DNA from: Planctomycetota bacterium
Lineage (GTDB): Bacteria > Planctomycetota > Phycisphaerae > Phycisphaerales > UBA1924
Direction: 5' to 3'
Length of the DNA stretch: 48,690 nt
Assembly: GCA_023434205.1 (NCBI GenBank)
Contig: JAEYTB010000054.1
Location: 1 to 48,690, forward strand
Of the stretch, positions 1-7,753 are shown piece after piece. Numbering within the stretch: the first letter of the stretch is position 1; every line of letters begins with the position of its first letter. A program made the position numbers and the translations under genes. The notes beneath the pieces are model-generated. The model was given only the letters and a program-made list of their open reading frames with translations. It was not told where the DNA came from and did no database searches.

Positions 1-34
1 GCGCGTGGGAGCGGTGGTGCGAGGGGAGGGGGGC

Positions 35-1804
35 GTGAGCGACGCACCCGGGAACCTGGCGCTGGCGTTGAAGCTCCAGCAGGCGCACGACCTGCTCGCC
101 GCGAACAAGGCCGAGCAGGCGCTGGCCATCCTGCAGCGCCTGCTGCCCAAGGCGGCGGGGAACCCCGACGTCACCATGCTGATGGCGATGGTGACGCTGC
201 GGCTGGGCCGGCTCGAGCAGGCCGAGCACTGGGCGCGCCAGGCGGTGACCGGGGCCGGTGCCACGGCGATGAACTTCACGAACCTGGCCCTTGTGCTGAT
301 CGCGCGGAAGAAACGCGCAGAAGCGGCTGAGGCGCTGGAGCATGCCCTCGCGGGGGACGCGGGGTGCATGGAAGCGTGGCTGGCCAAGGCCAACCTGCTG
401 CTGGACGAGCGCAGGACCGCCGACATGCTGCGGGCGTGCGAGGAGGCGATGAAGCACGGATCGCACGCGCAGCTCTGCGTGTCGTACGGCTCGGCGCTGT
501 CGGGCCTGGGAGAGACCGAGCGTGCCGTGGCGTTTCTGGACGAGGCGGTGGCGCGGTTCCCCGGCGAGGTGATGCTGCGGGGGCTGCGGGCGATGGCGAT
601 GGTGGGGATGTGGGGGGCCAAACCCGGGGCGGTGCTCGCGGCGCACAAGGAGTACGGCGCGGTGGTGGAGCAGATCCGGCCGCGGTGGAAGGCCAGGTAC
701 CAGCCCAGCAAGGACCCGGAGAAGAAGCTGCGGGTGGCGCTGCTGTCGCCCGACCTGCGCCGGCACTCGGTGGCGTTCTTCATCGAGCCGCTGCTGGAGC
801 ACTACGACCGCACGCGGATGGAGATCGTCTGCTACTCCACCAACCGCACGTTCGACGAGGTGAGCGCGCGCCTGAAGGGGCACGCAGCGCTCTGGCGGGA
901 TGTTTCAAACAAGATCGAGGTGCAGATCGGCGACCTGATGAGCGAGGACCGCATCGATATCGCCATCGACCTCGCGGGCCACACCGACGGGAACAGCCTC
1001 CTGGCCTTCGGCCTGCGGGTGGCGCCGGTGCAGGCGACGTACTGCGGCTACCCGGCGACGACGGGCCTGCCGCAGATGGACTGGCGGATCGTGGACTCCC
1101 TGACAGACCCACCCGGGTCCGAGTCGCACGCGACCGAGAAGCTGCTGCGCCTGGACCCGTGCTTCCTCTGCTACAGGCCGCCCGAGGGCGCGCCCGAACC
1201 GTCGCGGCGGGAGGGAGCCGGGGGCGTGGTGTTCGGCTCCTTCAACGCCACGCGTAAGCACAACGCCCAGACCGCGGGGCTGTGGGCCCGGGTCTTGAAG
1301 GCCGTGCCCGGGTCGCGCCTCGTCCTCAAGAGCCAGGACCTCGTCGAGGAAGATGTGCGGGCGATGGTGCTGGCGCGGTTCGCGGCCCACGGCGTGTCAG
1401 ACCGGGTCACCGTGCTCGAGCCCCCCACCTCCCTGCGCGAGCATCTGGCGCTCTACGGCGGGATCGACGTCGCGCTGGACCCCCTCCCCTACCACGGCAC
1501 AACGACAACGTGCGAGGCCCTCTGGATGGGCGTGCCGGTGGTGACGATGCCGACCACGATGCACGCTGGGCGGGTGGGCGTGTCCCTGCTGACGAACGTC
1601 GGCGCGCCGGAACTGATCGCGCGGGACGAGGATGACTACGTCCGCGTGGCGACGGACCTGGCGGGCGACGCAGCGCGGCTCTCTCAGTACCGCACGGACC
1701 TCCGGGGCATGATGCAACGGTCGCCGCTCCTGGACCGGCCGGGGTTCGCACGCCGGATGGAGGCCGGGTTGCGGGAGATGTGGCGGGCGTACTGCGCGGG
1801 GTAG
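35..1804 (+). CDS. TPR-repeat GT41 (SPINDLY/OGT-like) glycosyltransferase A
   Basis: Predicted cytoplasmic protein of 589 aa that would transfer a sugar, probably GlcNAc from UDP-GlcNAc, to Ser/Thr of proteins. Residues about 1-200 are helical TPR-like repeats for protein binding. Residues about 230-585 match the GT41 catalytic region, with SPDLRRHSV (His near 244), DLAGHTDGN (His near 316), a GYPATTG segment, a conserved Lys in the FNATRKHN strand, and LDPLPYHGTTTT followed by ALWMGVPVVTM. The GTG at 35 is preferred over an in-frame GTG at 5 because GAGGGGAGG lies just upstream of it. It converges on arfB, with 9 bases between the stops. Two further GT41 genes lie at 6006-9487. The family call is secure; donor and targets are not visible. 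Confidence 0.88.
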   Translation: MSDAPGNLALALKLQQAHDLLAANKAEQALAILQRLLPKAAGNPDVTMLMAMVTLRLGRLEQAEHWARQAVTGAGATAMNFTNLALVLIARKKRAEAAEALEHALAGDAGCMEAWLAKANLLLDERRTADMLRACEEAMKHGSHAQLCVSYGSALSGLGETERAVAFLDEAVARFPGEVMLRGLRAMAMVGMWGAKPGAVLAAHKEYGAVVEQIRPRWKARYQPSKDPEKKLRVALLSPDLRRHSVAFFIEPLLEHYDRTRMEIVCYSTNRTFDEVSARLKGHAALWRDVSNKIEVQIGDLMSEDRIDIAIDLAGHTDGNSLLAFGLRVAPVQATYCGYPATTGLPQMDWRIVDSLTDPPGSESHATEKLLRLDPCFLCYRPPEGAPEPSRREGAGGVVFGSFNATRKHNAQTAGLWARVLKAVPGSRLVLKSQDLVEEDVRAMVLARFAAHGVSDRVTVLEPPTSLREHLALYGGIDVALDPLPYHGTTTTCEALWMGVPVVTMPTTMHAGRVGVSLLTNVGAPELIARDEDDYVRVATDLAGDAARLSQYRTDLRGMMQRSPLLDRPGFARRMEAGLREMWRAYCAG

Positions 1805-1813
1805 AGTGACCAG

Positions 1814-2257
1814 TCAATCAAGATCGCGCCGGCGGCGCTTGATCTCCCCGCGCGACTTCTTCTCTGTCAGGCGCCGCTCCTTGCTCCCGCGGCTGGGCTT
1901 GGTCGCGCGGCGGACCTTGGGGGCCACAAGGGCGCGGCGGACCAGGTCAATCAACCGCGCGGTGGCCTCGGCCTTGTTCTGGCCCTGGCTCTTGTGCTCA
2001 TCGGCGGTGATGAGCAGGTCGCCCGCGTCGGTAATGAGCGAGGGCGCGCTCCGCGTGAGGCGGCCGAGCTGCGCGTGGGTGAGGGGCAGGTCGGCGAGGG
2101 CGACGCGGAGCTGGCAGCGGGTGGCTCGCTTGTTGACGTTCTGCCCGCCCGGCCCGGAGCTCGACGAGAACGTGAAAGTCAGAGCGCCCTGGGGCAGGAA
2201 CAGGTGGGGCGCGAGGCGCAGCGCCGTCGTCGGGGTTGTGGCGGGGTCCGGGTCCAC
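1814..2257 (-). CDS. arfB: Peptidyl-tRNA hydrolase ArfB (YaeJ), ribosome rescue
   Basis: A 147-aa release-factor-like protein that rescues stalled ribosomes by hydrolysing peptidyl-tRNA on non-stop complexes. The catalytic GGQ is at residues 37-39 inside SSGPGGQNVNK, the class I release-factor domain 3 signature. The C-terminal third is a strongly basic tail (KVRRATKPSRGSKERR, then KRRRR) that in ArfB occupies the empty mRNA channel. There is no codon-recognition domain, and the length is typical of ArfB. The start is GTG. It is divergent from the M42 peptidase gene, with only 38 bases between the two starts, so the promoters overlap or abut. A -10-like TATCCT lies five bases before the GTG, which suggests a leaderless message. 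Confidence 0.92.
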   Translation of the reverse strand: MDPDPATTPTTALRLAPHLFLPQGALTFTFSSSSGPGGQNVNKRATRCQLRVALADLPLTHAQLGRLTRSAPSLITDAGDLLITADEHKSQGQNKAEATARLIDLVRRALVAPKVRRATKPSRGSKERRLTEKKSRGEIKRRRRDLD

Positions 2258-2262
2258 GCCTG

Positions 2263-2289
2263 AGGATAGGGGAGGATCAGGGTTACGAT
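2263..2289. promoter_or_regulatory. Back-to-back -10-like elements in the arfB/M42 divergent gap
   Basis: The 38-base gap between the two divergent start codons holds TATCCT on the minus strand (2268-2263), five bases from the arfB GTG, and TACGAT on the plus strand (2284-2289), six bases from the M42 ATG. At those distances transcription would begin at or beside the start codons. No convincing -35 hexamers are visible. The assignment is inferred from position and from similar hexamers at other starts in the window. Confidence 0.35.
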
Positions 2290-2295
2290 GGGGGC

Positions 2296-3483
2296 ATGGC
2301 GCGACCTGTGATCTCGGCGGAACAGCGGCGGCAGCACCTTTCCTGGTTGCTGGAGTTGACGGACATGCCCACCGCCGCGGGGCGGGAGTGGCGGGTCGTG
2401 GATTGGATCGAGCGCTGGGTGGCCGCGCGGCCCCCGCTCGAGCTTGTCCGCGACAGCGCCGGCAACATGGTCGTGTCCCGGCGCGGCGCCCGCGATGAGC
2501 GGCCCGTGTTCTTCACCGCCCACCTCGACCACCCCGCCTTTGTCGTGGAGCGCATCGTGGCCCCCACCGTCGTGGAGCTCTCCTTCCGCGGCGGCGTCAT
2601 GGACGACTACTTCATCGACGCCAAGGTCCAGCTCGTCACCCGCGACGGCGCGCGCCACGCGGCGGTGCTGACCGGCGCGACGGGCCAGGTCGAGCCGTTC
2701 AAGCACTACACGGCGGAGCTGGACGCCCATGCGGATGTGATGGTGGGCGATGTGGCGGTATGGGACATCGGCCGGGCCGAGCTGATCGACGGGCTGGTCC
2801 ACACGCAGGCCTGCGACGACCTCGCCGCCGCCGCGGCGGCGCTCGCGGCGATGGACGTGCTCCTCGCGGACAGCGCCGCGAACGCCTCGCTGCTCTTCAC
2901 CCGCGCGGAAGAGGTCGGCTTCATCGGTGCCCTCGCGGCGGTGCGCAACGCCACCATCCCCAGCAACGCGCGGGTCATCGCCCTGGAGAACAGCCGGAGT
3001 TTCCCCGAATCACCCATCGGCGGCGGGCCCATCGTGCGGGTGGGGGACCGCATCAGCATTTTCACGCCGCGCCTGACCGACGCGGTCGCCAAACGCGCCG
3101 AGGAGGTCGCCGGCGGAGCCTCGATGCCCATGGCCTCCCAGAAGCACAGCGAGATGCCGTCGTGGAAGTGGCAGCGCAAGCTGATGGCGGGCGGCGCGTG
3201 CGAGGCGTCGGTCTTCTGCCACGCGGGGTACGAGGCGACGTGCGTGTGCCTGCCCCTGGGCAACTACCACAACATGGCGGACCTCGCCGCGGTGCAGGCG
3301 GGGACCAACACCACCAGGCCGCGGGTAGCCCGCGAGTTCATCGCGCTCAGCGACTTCGAGGGCCTGGTGGACCTGCTCGTGGCGTGCGGCCAGCGCCTGC
3401 CGGAGGTGGTGGGCATGAGCGAGCGGTTTGAAAAGCTCTGGCGCGAGCGCGGGTTCGTGCTGGGAACCGCCGGTCAGCAGTAA
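2296..3483 (+). CDS. M42 family metallo-aminopeptidase
   Basis: A 395-aa cytosolic dinuclear-metal aminopeptidase of the M42 (glutamyl/deblocking aminopeptidase, FrvX-like) type. Candidate ligands and catalytic residues sit in family order: H77 and D79 in TAHLDH, D174/D175 in ACDD, E205/E206 in RAEEVGF, E231 in ALENS, and H325 in GNYHNM near the C-terminus. The insert between the first ligand block and ACDD is the PDZ-like lid domain usual in M42. The frame is open further upstream, but ATG 2296 gives the normal family N-terminus (a helix of about 20 residues before LTDMPTAAG). It overlaps the convergent dockerin gene by 10 bases at the 3' end. The specific substrate cannot be told. Confidence 0.88.
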   Translation: MARPVISAEQRRQHLSWLLELTDMPTAAGREWRVVDWIERWVAARPPLELVRDSAGNMVVSRRGARDERPVFFTAHLDHPAFVVERIVAPTVVELSFRGGVMDDYFIDAKVQLVTRDGARHAAVLTGATGQVEPFKHYTAELDAHADVMVGDVAVWDIGRAELIDGLVHTQACDDLAAAAAALAAMDVLLADSAANASLLFTRAEEVGFIGALAAVRNATIPSNARVIALENSRSFPESPIGGGPIVRVGDRISIFTPRLTDAVAKRAEEVAGGASMPMASQKHSEMPSWKWQRKLMAGGACEASVFCHAGYEATCVCLPLGNYHNMADLAAVQAGTNTTRPRVAREFIALSDFEGLVDLLVACGQRLPEVVGMSERFEKLWRERGFVLGTAGQQ

Positions 3484-4874
3484 CCGCCCGCCAGCACCCG
3501 GAAGAAAGCCTCGATGTCGGCGTCGGTGCCCATATCGCCGTCGCCGTTGAAGTCGGCCGAGCACGCGGGGCAGCATGCGCCCGCGAGGCAGAGGAAAAAG
3601 GCCTGGATGTCGGCGTCGGTGCCGGTGTCGCCGTCGGCGTCAAAGTCCGCCGATCGGCAGCCGCACTGGCTCTCAACCGTGGTGGGCGACAGCTTGTAGA
3701 TGTGGCCGTTGGCCCCGCACAAGTAAATCTCGCCGCGGGAGTCCTGACCAAAGCTGTAGATCGCGGGGCGCGGCGAGGGGAGCACTTCGGCGCTGCGGTC
3801 GGTGATGCCGGTGAGCACGCCGCCGCCGGTCTGCCCGGTCCACACGCGGCCCGAGCAATAGTCAGCGAAGAAGTACAGGCCGTTGAGCCAGGGGATCGCG
3901 CAGCCCCGGTACACGTACCCGCCGGAAATGGCGCACTCGGGCGTTCCGCTGATGGAGTAGACGTGGACCGGGGCGGTCAGGGCCGGGGTGTTGCACACGC
4001 AGGTGGAGCCCGAGAGGCAGACCAAGCCCTCCATGCAGGGCCAGCCGTAGTTGCGCCCCGGCGCGCCGGGCGGCGCGGGCGCATGGTTCACCTCTTCCCA
4101 GCGCCCGGCCCCGACATCGGCGATGTACAGCTCGCCCGTCACGCGGTCGAACGAGTTCCGCCAGGGGTTGCGCAGACCATGGGCCCAGATCTCGTCGTCA
4201 CCCTCGATACCGACGTACGGGTTGTCCACGGGGATGCTGTAGTTGCGGAGCGGGTCGGCGGGGAACTGGTCGTCGTCGGCGTTGCCGGGGATGCCGTCGG
4301 CCCCGTCCACATCCAACCGCAGGAGCTTGCCGAGCAGGTTGTCCGTGATGTCCGCGGCGTTGGACGACGCGCCGCGGTCACCCCAGGCGATGTAGAGCTG
4401 GCCGTCAGGGCCGAAGGCGGTCCAGCCGCCGTTGTGGTTGGCGGTCCCGGCGGGGTAGTCGAGGATGACGGTGGCGGACGCCGGGTCGGCCAGGTCGGGG
4501 TTGGCGGGGTCAACGCGGTAGCGGGCGATGACGCGCGAGTCGATGGGCGAGCCAACGCGGTTGTAGTAGATGAAGAAGTAGCCGTTGCCGGCATAGTCGG
4601 GGTGGAAGGCAAGCCCTAGGAGCCCGGACTCGCCGCCGGAGCGGACGCCGGGGACGGTGAGGAACGGCGTCGGGTGCCGCACGCCCGTGCCGGCGTCCAT
4701 AATGTGGACGACCCCCGCCTGTTCCACCACAAACAGCCGCGCGGTCTCGCCGGCGGGCTGGGTGATGAGGATGGGGCGGCTGAACGCGGTCGCGTTAGCG
4801 CGCTGGAACTGCACAGGCTGGGCGAGGGCGGTGGACCCCAGCAGCACAAGGGCGGCGAAGGCGATGAAACGCAC
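3474..4874 (-). CDS. Exported PQQ-dependent sugar/aldose dehydrogenase-like beta-propeller with GC-type dockerin
   Basis: A 466-aa protein with a signal peptide (residues 1-18, cut after ALA). It is followed by a glucose/sorbosone dehydrogenase (GSDH) six-bladed propeller: RPILITQPAGETARLFVVEQAG, SGLLGLAFHPDYAGNGYFFIYY, ANHNGGWTAFGPDGQLYIAWGDRG, and WAHGLRNPWRNSFD with GELYIADVGAGRWEEVN. In the soluble PQQ glucose dehydrogenase family the HNGG His and the GLRNPWR Arg lie at the active site, and both are present here. The last ~65 residues are the two-repeat dockerin with paired Ca-binding loops (DADGDTGTDADIQAFF; NGDGDMGTDADIEAFF), internal CCPAC and terminal Cys. Likely a surface-held periplasmic or extracellular oxidoreductase. 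It converges with and slightly overlaps the M42 gene. Whether PQQ is really bound is not shown. Confidence 0.85.
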   Translation of the reverse strand: MRFIAFAALVLLGSTALAQPVQFQRANATAFSRPILITQPAGETARLFVVEQAGVVHIMDAGTGVRHPTPFLTVPGVRSGGESGLLGLAFHPDYAGNGYFFIYYNRVGSPIDSRVIARYRVDPANPDLADPASATVILDYPAGTANHNGGWTAFGPDGQLYIAWGDRGASSNAADITDNLLGKLLRLDVDGADGIPGNADDDQFPADPLRNYSIPVDNPYVGIEGDDEIWAHGLRNPWRNSFDRVTGELYIADVGAGRWEEVNHAPAPPGAPGRNYGWPCMEGLVCLSGSTCVCNTPALTAPVHVYSISGTPECAISGGYVYRGCAIPWLNGLYFFADYCSGRVWTGQTGGGVLTGITDRSAEVLPSPRPAIYSFGQDSRGEIYLCGANGHIYKLSPTTVESQCGCRSADFDADGDTGTDADIQAFFLCLAGACCPACSADFNGDGDMGTDADIEAFFRVLAGGYC

Positions 4875-4911
4875 GGGTAACCTCCGGTCTCACGCTACCA
4901 CGCCTGCCAAG

Positions 4912-4968
4912 ACCCCTACCGCCTCGCAGAGCCTCGGCACCTCCCCCGCGGAGCCGGCAGATGAGTGC
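4912..4968. repeat. Degenerate copy of a 59-bp palindromic intergenic repeat
   Basis: This stretch shares the core CGCCTCGCAnAGCCTCGGCAC and CTCCCCCGCGGAGCCGG with the tandem copies at 5891-6008 but loses the closing GGGGGAG arm, so its main hairpin is broken. As at 6006, it lies immediately downstream of a minus-strand stop codon (4974-4976). It occupies most of the 99-base gap between the two dockerin genes. Confidence 0.7.
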
Positions 4969-4973
4969 GGGGC

Positions 4974-5834
4974 TCAGCAGTCCTGACCAGCGAGCACCCG
5001 GAAGAACGCCTCGATATCCGCGTCCGTCCCCACATCGCCATCGGCGTTGAAGTCCGCCCCGAGGTGGAAGCACGTCGCGCAGCAGTTCCCCGCCAGGCAC
5101 GCGAAGAACGCCTCGATGTCGGCGTCCGTGCCGGTGTCGCCATCGCCGTCAAAGTCCGCCGTGCCGCACGCCGCGCCGGCCGTGCCGAAGAGCTTGAAGG
5201 GGAAGTCGATGGGCAGGCTGACCCAGTTGCCGTTGAAGAACTGGGTCGCGTTGTGGCCCGCGTCCTGGGGGATCGGGATCGACCCGGGGGCCGAAGAGAC
5301 GCCGGGCTCACCCTCGACCGACACCGCGATCCAGTACTCGCCCGGCGCGAGCGCTGGGAAGCTGGAAAGATCGATCGTGCACTGGAAGATCGGGCGGGTG
5401 TTGGAGTGAACACCGCTCGACGAGAGCCGCCACGCGTTGGTCCACACGCCGCCGGTGAGGCGGTTGGTGGTCATGTCGCCCGCGATGACCGTGCCTCCCA
5501 GCCGCGGGTCGGAGTCGTAGATCTCGACGTACGCCTCGGGGAAGCGGAAGTCGGTGTGCAGGTTCGTGGAGGTCTGGGACTGGACCTCGTACCAGTGCAG
5601 GTGCGTCAGCCGCCAGGTGTCGGTCGCCGTGAAGTTATCGGCGATCTTGAGGGTCCCGCTGGTGGTGGTGTAGTCGTTGCCCAGCGAGATGACGATGCCC
5701 GACTGGGTGACGGAGTGATCGGTCCCCCCGGGCCCGGCGCCCGGGTGGGTCACGAACGTGCCGTTGTCATACAGGAGAGGCTGGGCAAGACAGGGGGAGG
5801 TCACGGCGAGGACGGCAAGGGCGAGGTGTTTCAT
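4974..5834 (-). CDS. Exported beta-rich protein with GC-type dockerin, unknown function
   Basis: A 286-aa protein. ATG 5834 is chosen because it begins a clean signal peptide (MKHLALAVLAVTSPCLAQ); the open frame upstream only reads into repeat DNA. The body (about 20-215) looks all-beta: a DNGTFVTHPGAG opening, then DNFTATDTWRLTHLHWYEVQ, and a stretch resembling sugar-binding or lectin-like sandwiches that contains APGEYWIAVSVEG. No enzyme motif is recognised. The C-terminal dockerin has both loops (GDGDTGTDADIEAFFACLAG; ADGDVGTDADIEAFFRVLAG), CCATC between them, and a terminal Cys. A TATCGT hexamer seven bases before the ATG suggests a short or absent leader. Probably displayed on the cell surface with the other dockerin proteins. 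Confidence 0.82.
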   Translation of the reverse strand: MKHLALAVLAVTSPCLAQPLLYDNGTFVTHPGAGPGGTDHSVTQSGIVISLGNDYTTTSGTLKIADNFTATDTWRLTHLHWYEVQSQTSTNLHTDFRFPEAYVEIYDSDPRLGGTVIAGDMTTNRLTGGVWTNAWRLSSSGVHSNTRPIFQCTIDLSSFPALAPGEYWIAVSVEGEPGVSSAPGSIPIPQDAGHNATQFFNGNWVSLPIDFPFKLFGTAGAACGTADFDGDGDTGTDADIEAFFACLAGNCCATCFHLGADFNADGDVGTDADIEAFFRVLAGQDC

Positions 5835-5841
5835 GGGTTGG

Positions 5842-5847
5842 ACGATA
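5842..5847 (-). promoter_or_regulatory. -10-like TATCGT close to the start of the dockerin gene
   Basis: On the minus strand TATCGT ends seven bases before ATG 5834, so a start site at normal spacing would fall almost on the initiation codon. No -35 match is seen. It is one of five such sites in the window. Confidence 0.3.
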
Positions 5848-5890
5848 CGTGCGTGAACGGACGAGGTTGCGGGAACGGGGGAAGAGGAAA

Positions 5891-6008
5891 GCACCCCCTC
5901 CGCCTCGCAAAGCCTCGGCACCTCCCCCGCGGAGCCGGGGGAGGAGTCAGCACCCCCTCCGCCTCGCAAAGCCTCGGCACTTTCCCCGCAGGGCCGGGGG
6001 AGGAGTCA
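5891..6008. repeat. Tandem pair of a 59-bp palindromic repeat
   Basis: Two head-to-tail copies, 5891-5949 and 5950-6008, differ at only a few positions. Each has GCCTCGCAAAGCCTCGGC followed by CTCCCCC-GCGGAGCC-GGGGGAG, a 7-bp hairpin with an 8-base loop (the second copy is mutated in the left arm). The last three bases of the second copy are the stop codon of the GT41 gene, so on the minus strand the element begins exactly at the end of that coding region. A decayed third copy lies at 4912-4968. It could act as a terminator-like or processing structure, or be a REP/MITE-like dispersed element. Confidence 0.85.
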
Positions 6009-7733
6009 GAGTGTGGATTCGAGGGCTTCGATGAAGCGGGCGGCAAAGGACTGACCGCGGCAGATCGGGGAGGCGAGCACGCGCTGGCGGAGCGTGGCAC
6101 GGAGCTCCCCGAGCCGGGCCGGGTCGTTGGCCAGGGCCACGCCGGCCTGCACAAACTCCTCGTCCGTGCGGGCACAGAGCTCCGGCAGCCCCACGCTGGA
6201 CAGGATCGACAGCCCGGCCCGCGAGGCCGACGTCTCTCCTACGCGGCTGATGTAGGGCACCCCCATCAGCAGCGACTCCACGATGGTCACCGCGCCGTTG
6301 TACGGGAACGTGTCCAGCGCGATATCCACCTCCGCCGCAGCGGTGAAGACCCCAAGGCGGCTGGGCGCGGGCGGGCGCGGGTCGATGCGGGCGGGGTCGA
6401 TGCCGTGAGCCGCGAAGCGGCCGCGGAGGTCCTCCCGCACGCCGGGGTCGTTGAGGGCCGTGTGCATGAGGACGAGCCTCGCCCGAGGGACCGCACCGAG
6501 CACGCGCGACCAGAGCGCAATCAGCGGCTCGTTGTACTTCAAAAGGCTGCTGAACGAGCCGAAGGTGAGCGGCGCCGCGGGGTCGCGGGGCGTCACTCCC
6601 GGCAGGTCGGCCGGCGGCCGGTACGACATGTAGCAGGGGTCAAGGTACAGCAGTTTCTCGGTGTGGAAGGCCTCGCCCCCCCGCGGGTCCGTGAGCGAAT
6701 CGACGACGCGGTAGTCGCAGTCCTTGAGGCCTGTGGTGTTCGGATAGCCGGTGTACGTGAGCTGCACCGGCGCCGCGCGGTGGGTGAACACCTGGAGCAT
6801 CTGGCCCTTGGTGTGGCCCGCAAGGTCGATGAGGCAGTGGACCCGCTCGGCGCGGATCAACGCCGCGGCGTCGGCGTAGCTGCGGTTGGCGACGCTCATC
6901 CAACGGTCGGCGAGCCCACGCAGGCGGACCATCGCCGCGTCCTCTTTCGCCCCGCCTGTATAGCAGGAGATCGTGACCCGGGAACGGTCGGCGTGCTGCA
7001 GCAGGTCCTCGATCAGGTACCCCACGGCGTGCTCGCGCAGGTCTGACGAGAGCAGCCCCACATGGAGCTTCTCGCCGGGCTTGCGGAAGGGGCGCGTGAA
7101 CACGTGCGGCGCGGGGACGACGGACTCAACCAGCCGGCCCCAGGCGCGGTGGGCTTCGAAAATCTCCGCGCGGGACACACCGGGGGCATAGTTAAGCACG
7201 CCGCAGTAGGCGTCGAGGAACGCGGAATCGCCGGCGTGCGCGGGCAAGAGCTCGCGCAGGAGCGGCAAGGCCTGCTCAATGCGACCCACCGCGTGGAGGG
7301 CATGGGCAAGGTTGGTCCGCAGCACGGTGTTGTGGGGGTCGAGGGTGAGGCCTTCGCGGAGCAGGGCCGCGGCGGAAGAAGGACGGTTGAGGCACGAGAG
7401 GGACGTCGCCAGCGCGGCACGGATGGAAGGCTCGCGCGGGGCGAGTTCCAGAGCGCGGGTCAGGAAAGGGAGGGCCTCGTCGTGCCGGCCGAGCTGGGCG
7501 AGGATGTTGCCGAGGTTGTGCTGGGCGTGGGGGTGGTTAGGGAGCTTGTCCAGCGTTCGGCGTGCGAAGTGCTCGGCGCGGACCAGTTCGTGCGCGCGGA
7601 AGAGCACGAAGGACATAAGGGCGATCAAGTCCAGGTCATCGGGCGCGCGCCGGAGGGCCTGCTCAATGAGCGGGATGGCCTTGCGGTACTCCCCGCGGTC
7701 GACCAGGTTAGTGATGTGGGCGGAAGCGGGCAT
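6006..7733 (-). CDS. TPR-repeat GT41 (SPINDLY/OGT-like) glycosyltransferase B
   Basis: A 575-aa paralogue of the GT41 proteins at 35 and 7754. Residues 1-200 contain TPR units with clear consensus, such as HPHAQHNLGNILAQLGRHDEAL and LRTNLAHALHAVGRIEQALP. Residues about 220-570 form the catalytic part: GLLSSDLREHAVGYLIEDLL, LIDLAGHTKGQ, GYPNTTGLKDCDYRVVDSLTDP, SFSSLLKYNEPL, and LDTFPYNGAVTIVESLLMGVP. The PYNG here replaces PYHG of the two paralogues. It follows the gene at 7754-9487 after 20 bases and is probably co-transcribed with it. The stop codon lies inside a 59-bp repeat copy. A protein O-glycosyltransferase role is inferred from the family; substrates are unknown. Confidence 0.87.
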   Translation of the reverse strand: MPASAHITNLVDRGEYRKAIPLIEQALRRAPDDLDLIALMSFVLFRAHELVRAEHFARRTLDKLPNHPHAQHNLGNILAQLGRHDEALPFLTRALELAPREPSIRAALATSLSCLNRPSSAAALLREGLTLDPHNTVLRTNLAHALHAVGRIEQALPLLRELLPAHAGDSAFLDAYCGVLNYAPGVSRAEIFEAHRAWGRLVESVVPAPHVFTRPFRKPGEKLHVGLLSSDLREHAVGYLIEDLLQHADRSRVTISCYTGGAKEDAAMVRLRGLADRWMSVANRSYADAAALIRAERVHCLIDLAGHTKGQMLQVFTHRAAPVQLTYTGYPNTTGLKDCDYRVVDSLTDPRGGEAFHTEKLLYLDPCYMSYRPPADLPGVTPRDPAAPLTFGSFSSLLKYNEPLIALWSRVLGAVPRARLVLMHTALNDPGVREDLRGRFAAHGIDPARIDPRPPAPSRLGVFTAAAEVDIALDTFPYNGAVTIVESLLMGVPYISRVGETSASRAGLSILSSVGLPELCARTDEEFVQAGVALANDPARLGELRATLRQRVLASPICRGQSFAARFIEALESTL

Positions 7734-7753
7734 TGGGATGAATCGACGAAAAC

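Noticed and set aside
4965..7046. A 693-codon open frame on the plus strand opposite the dockerin and GT41 genes
   Set aside because: The minus strand carries clear family motifs across the whole stretch; the opposite frame is rich in Arg/Gly/Val/His with no recognisable domain, as expected from high-GC codon bias.
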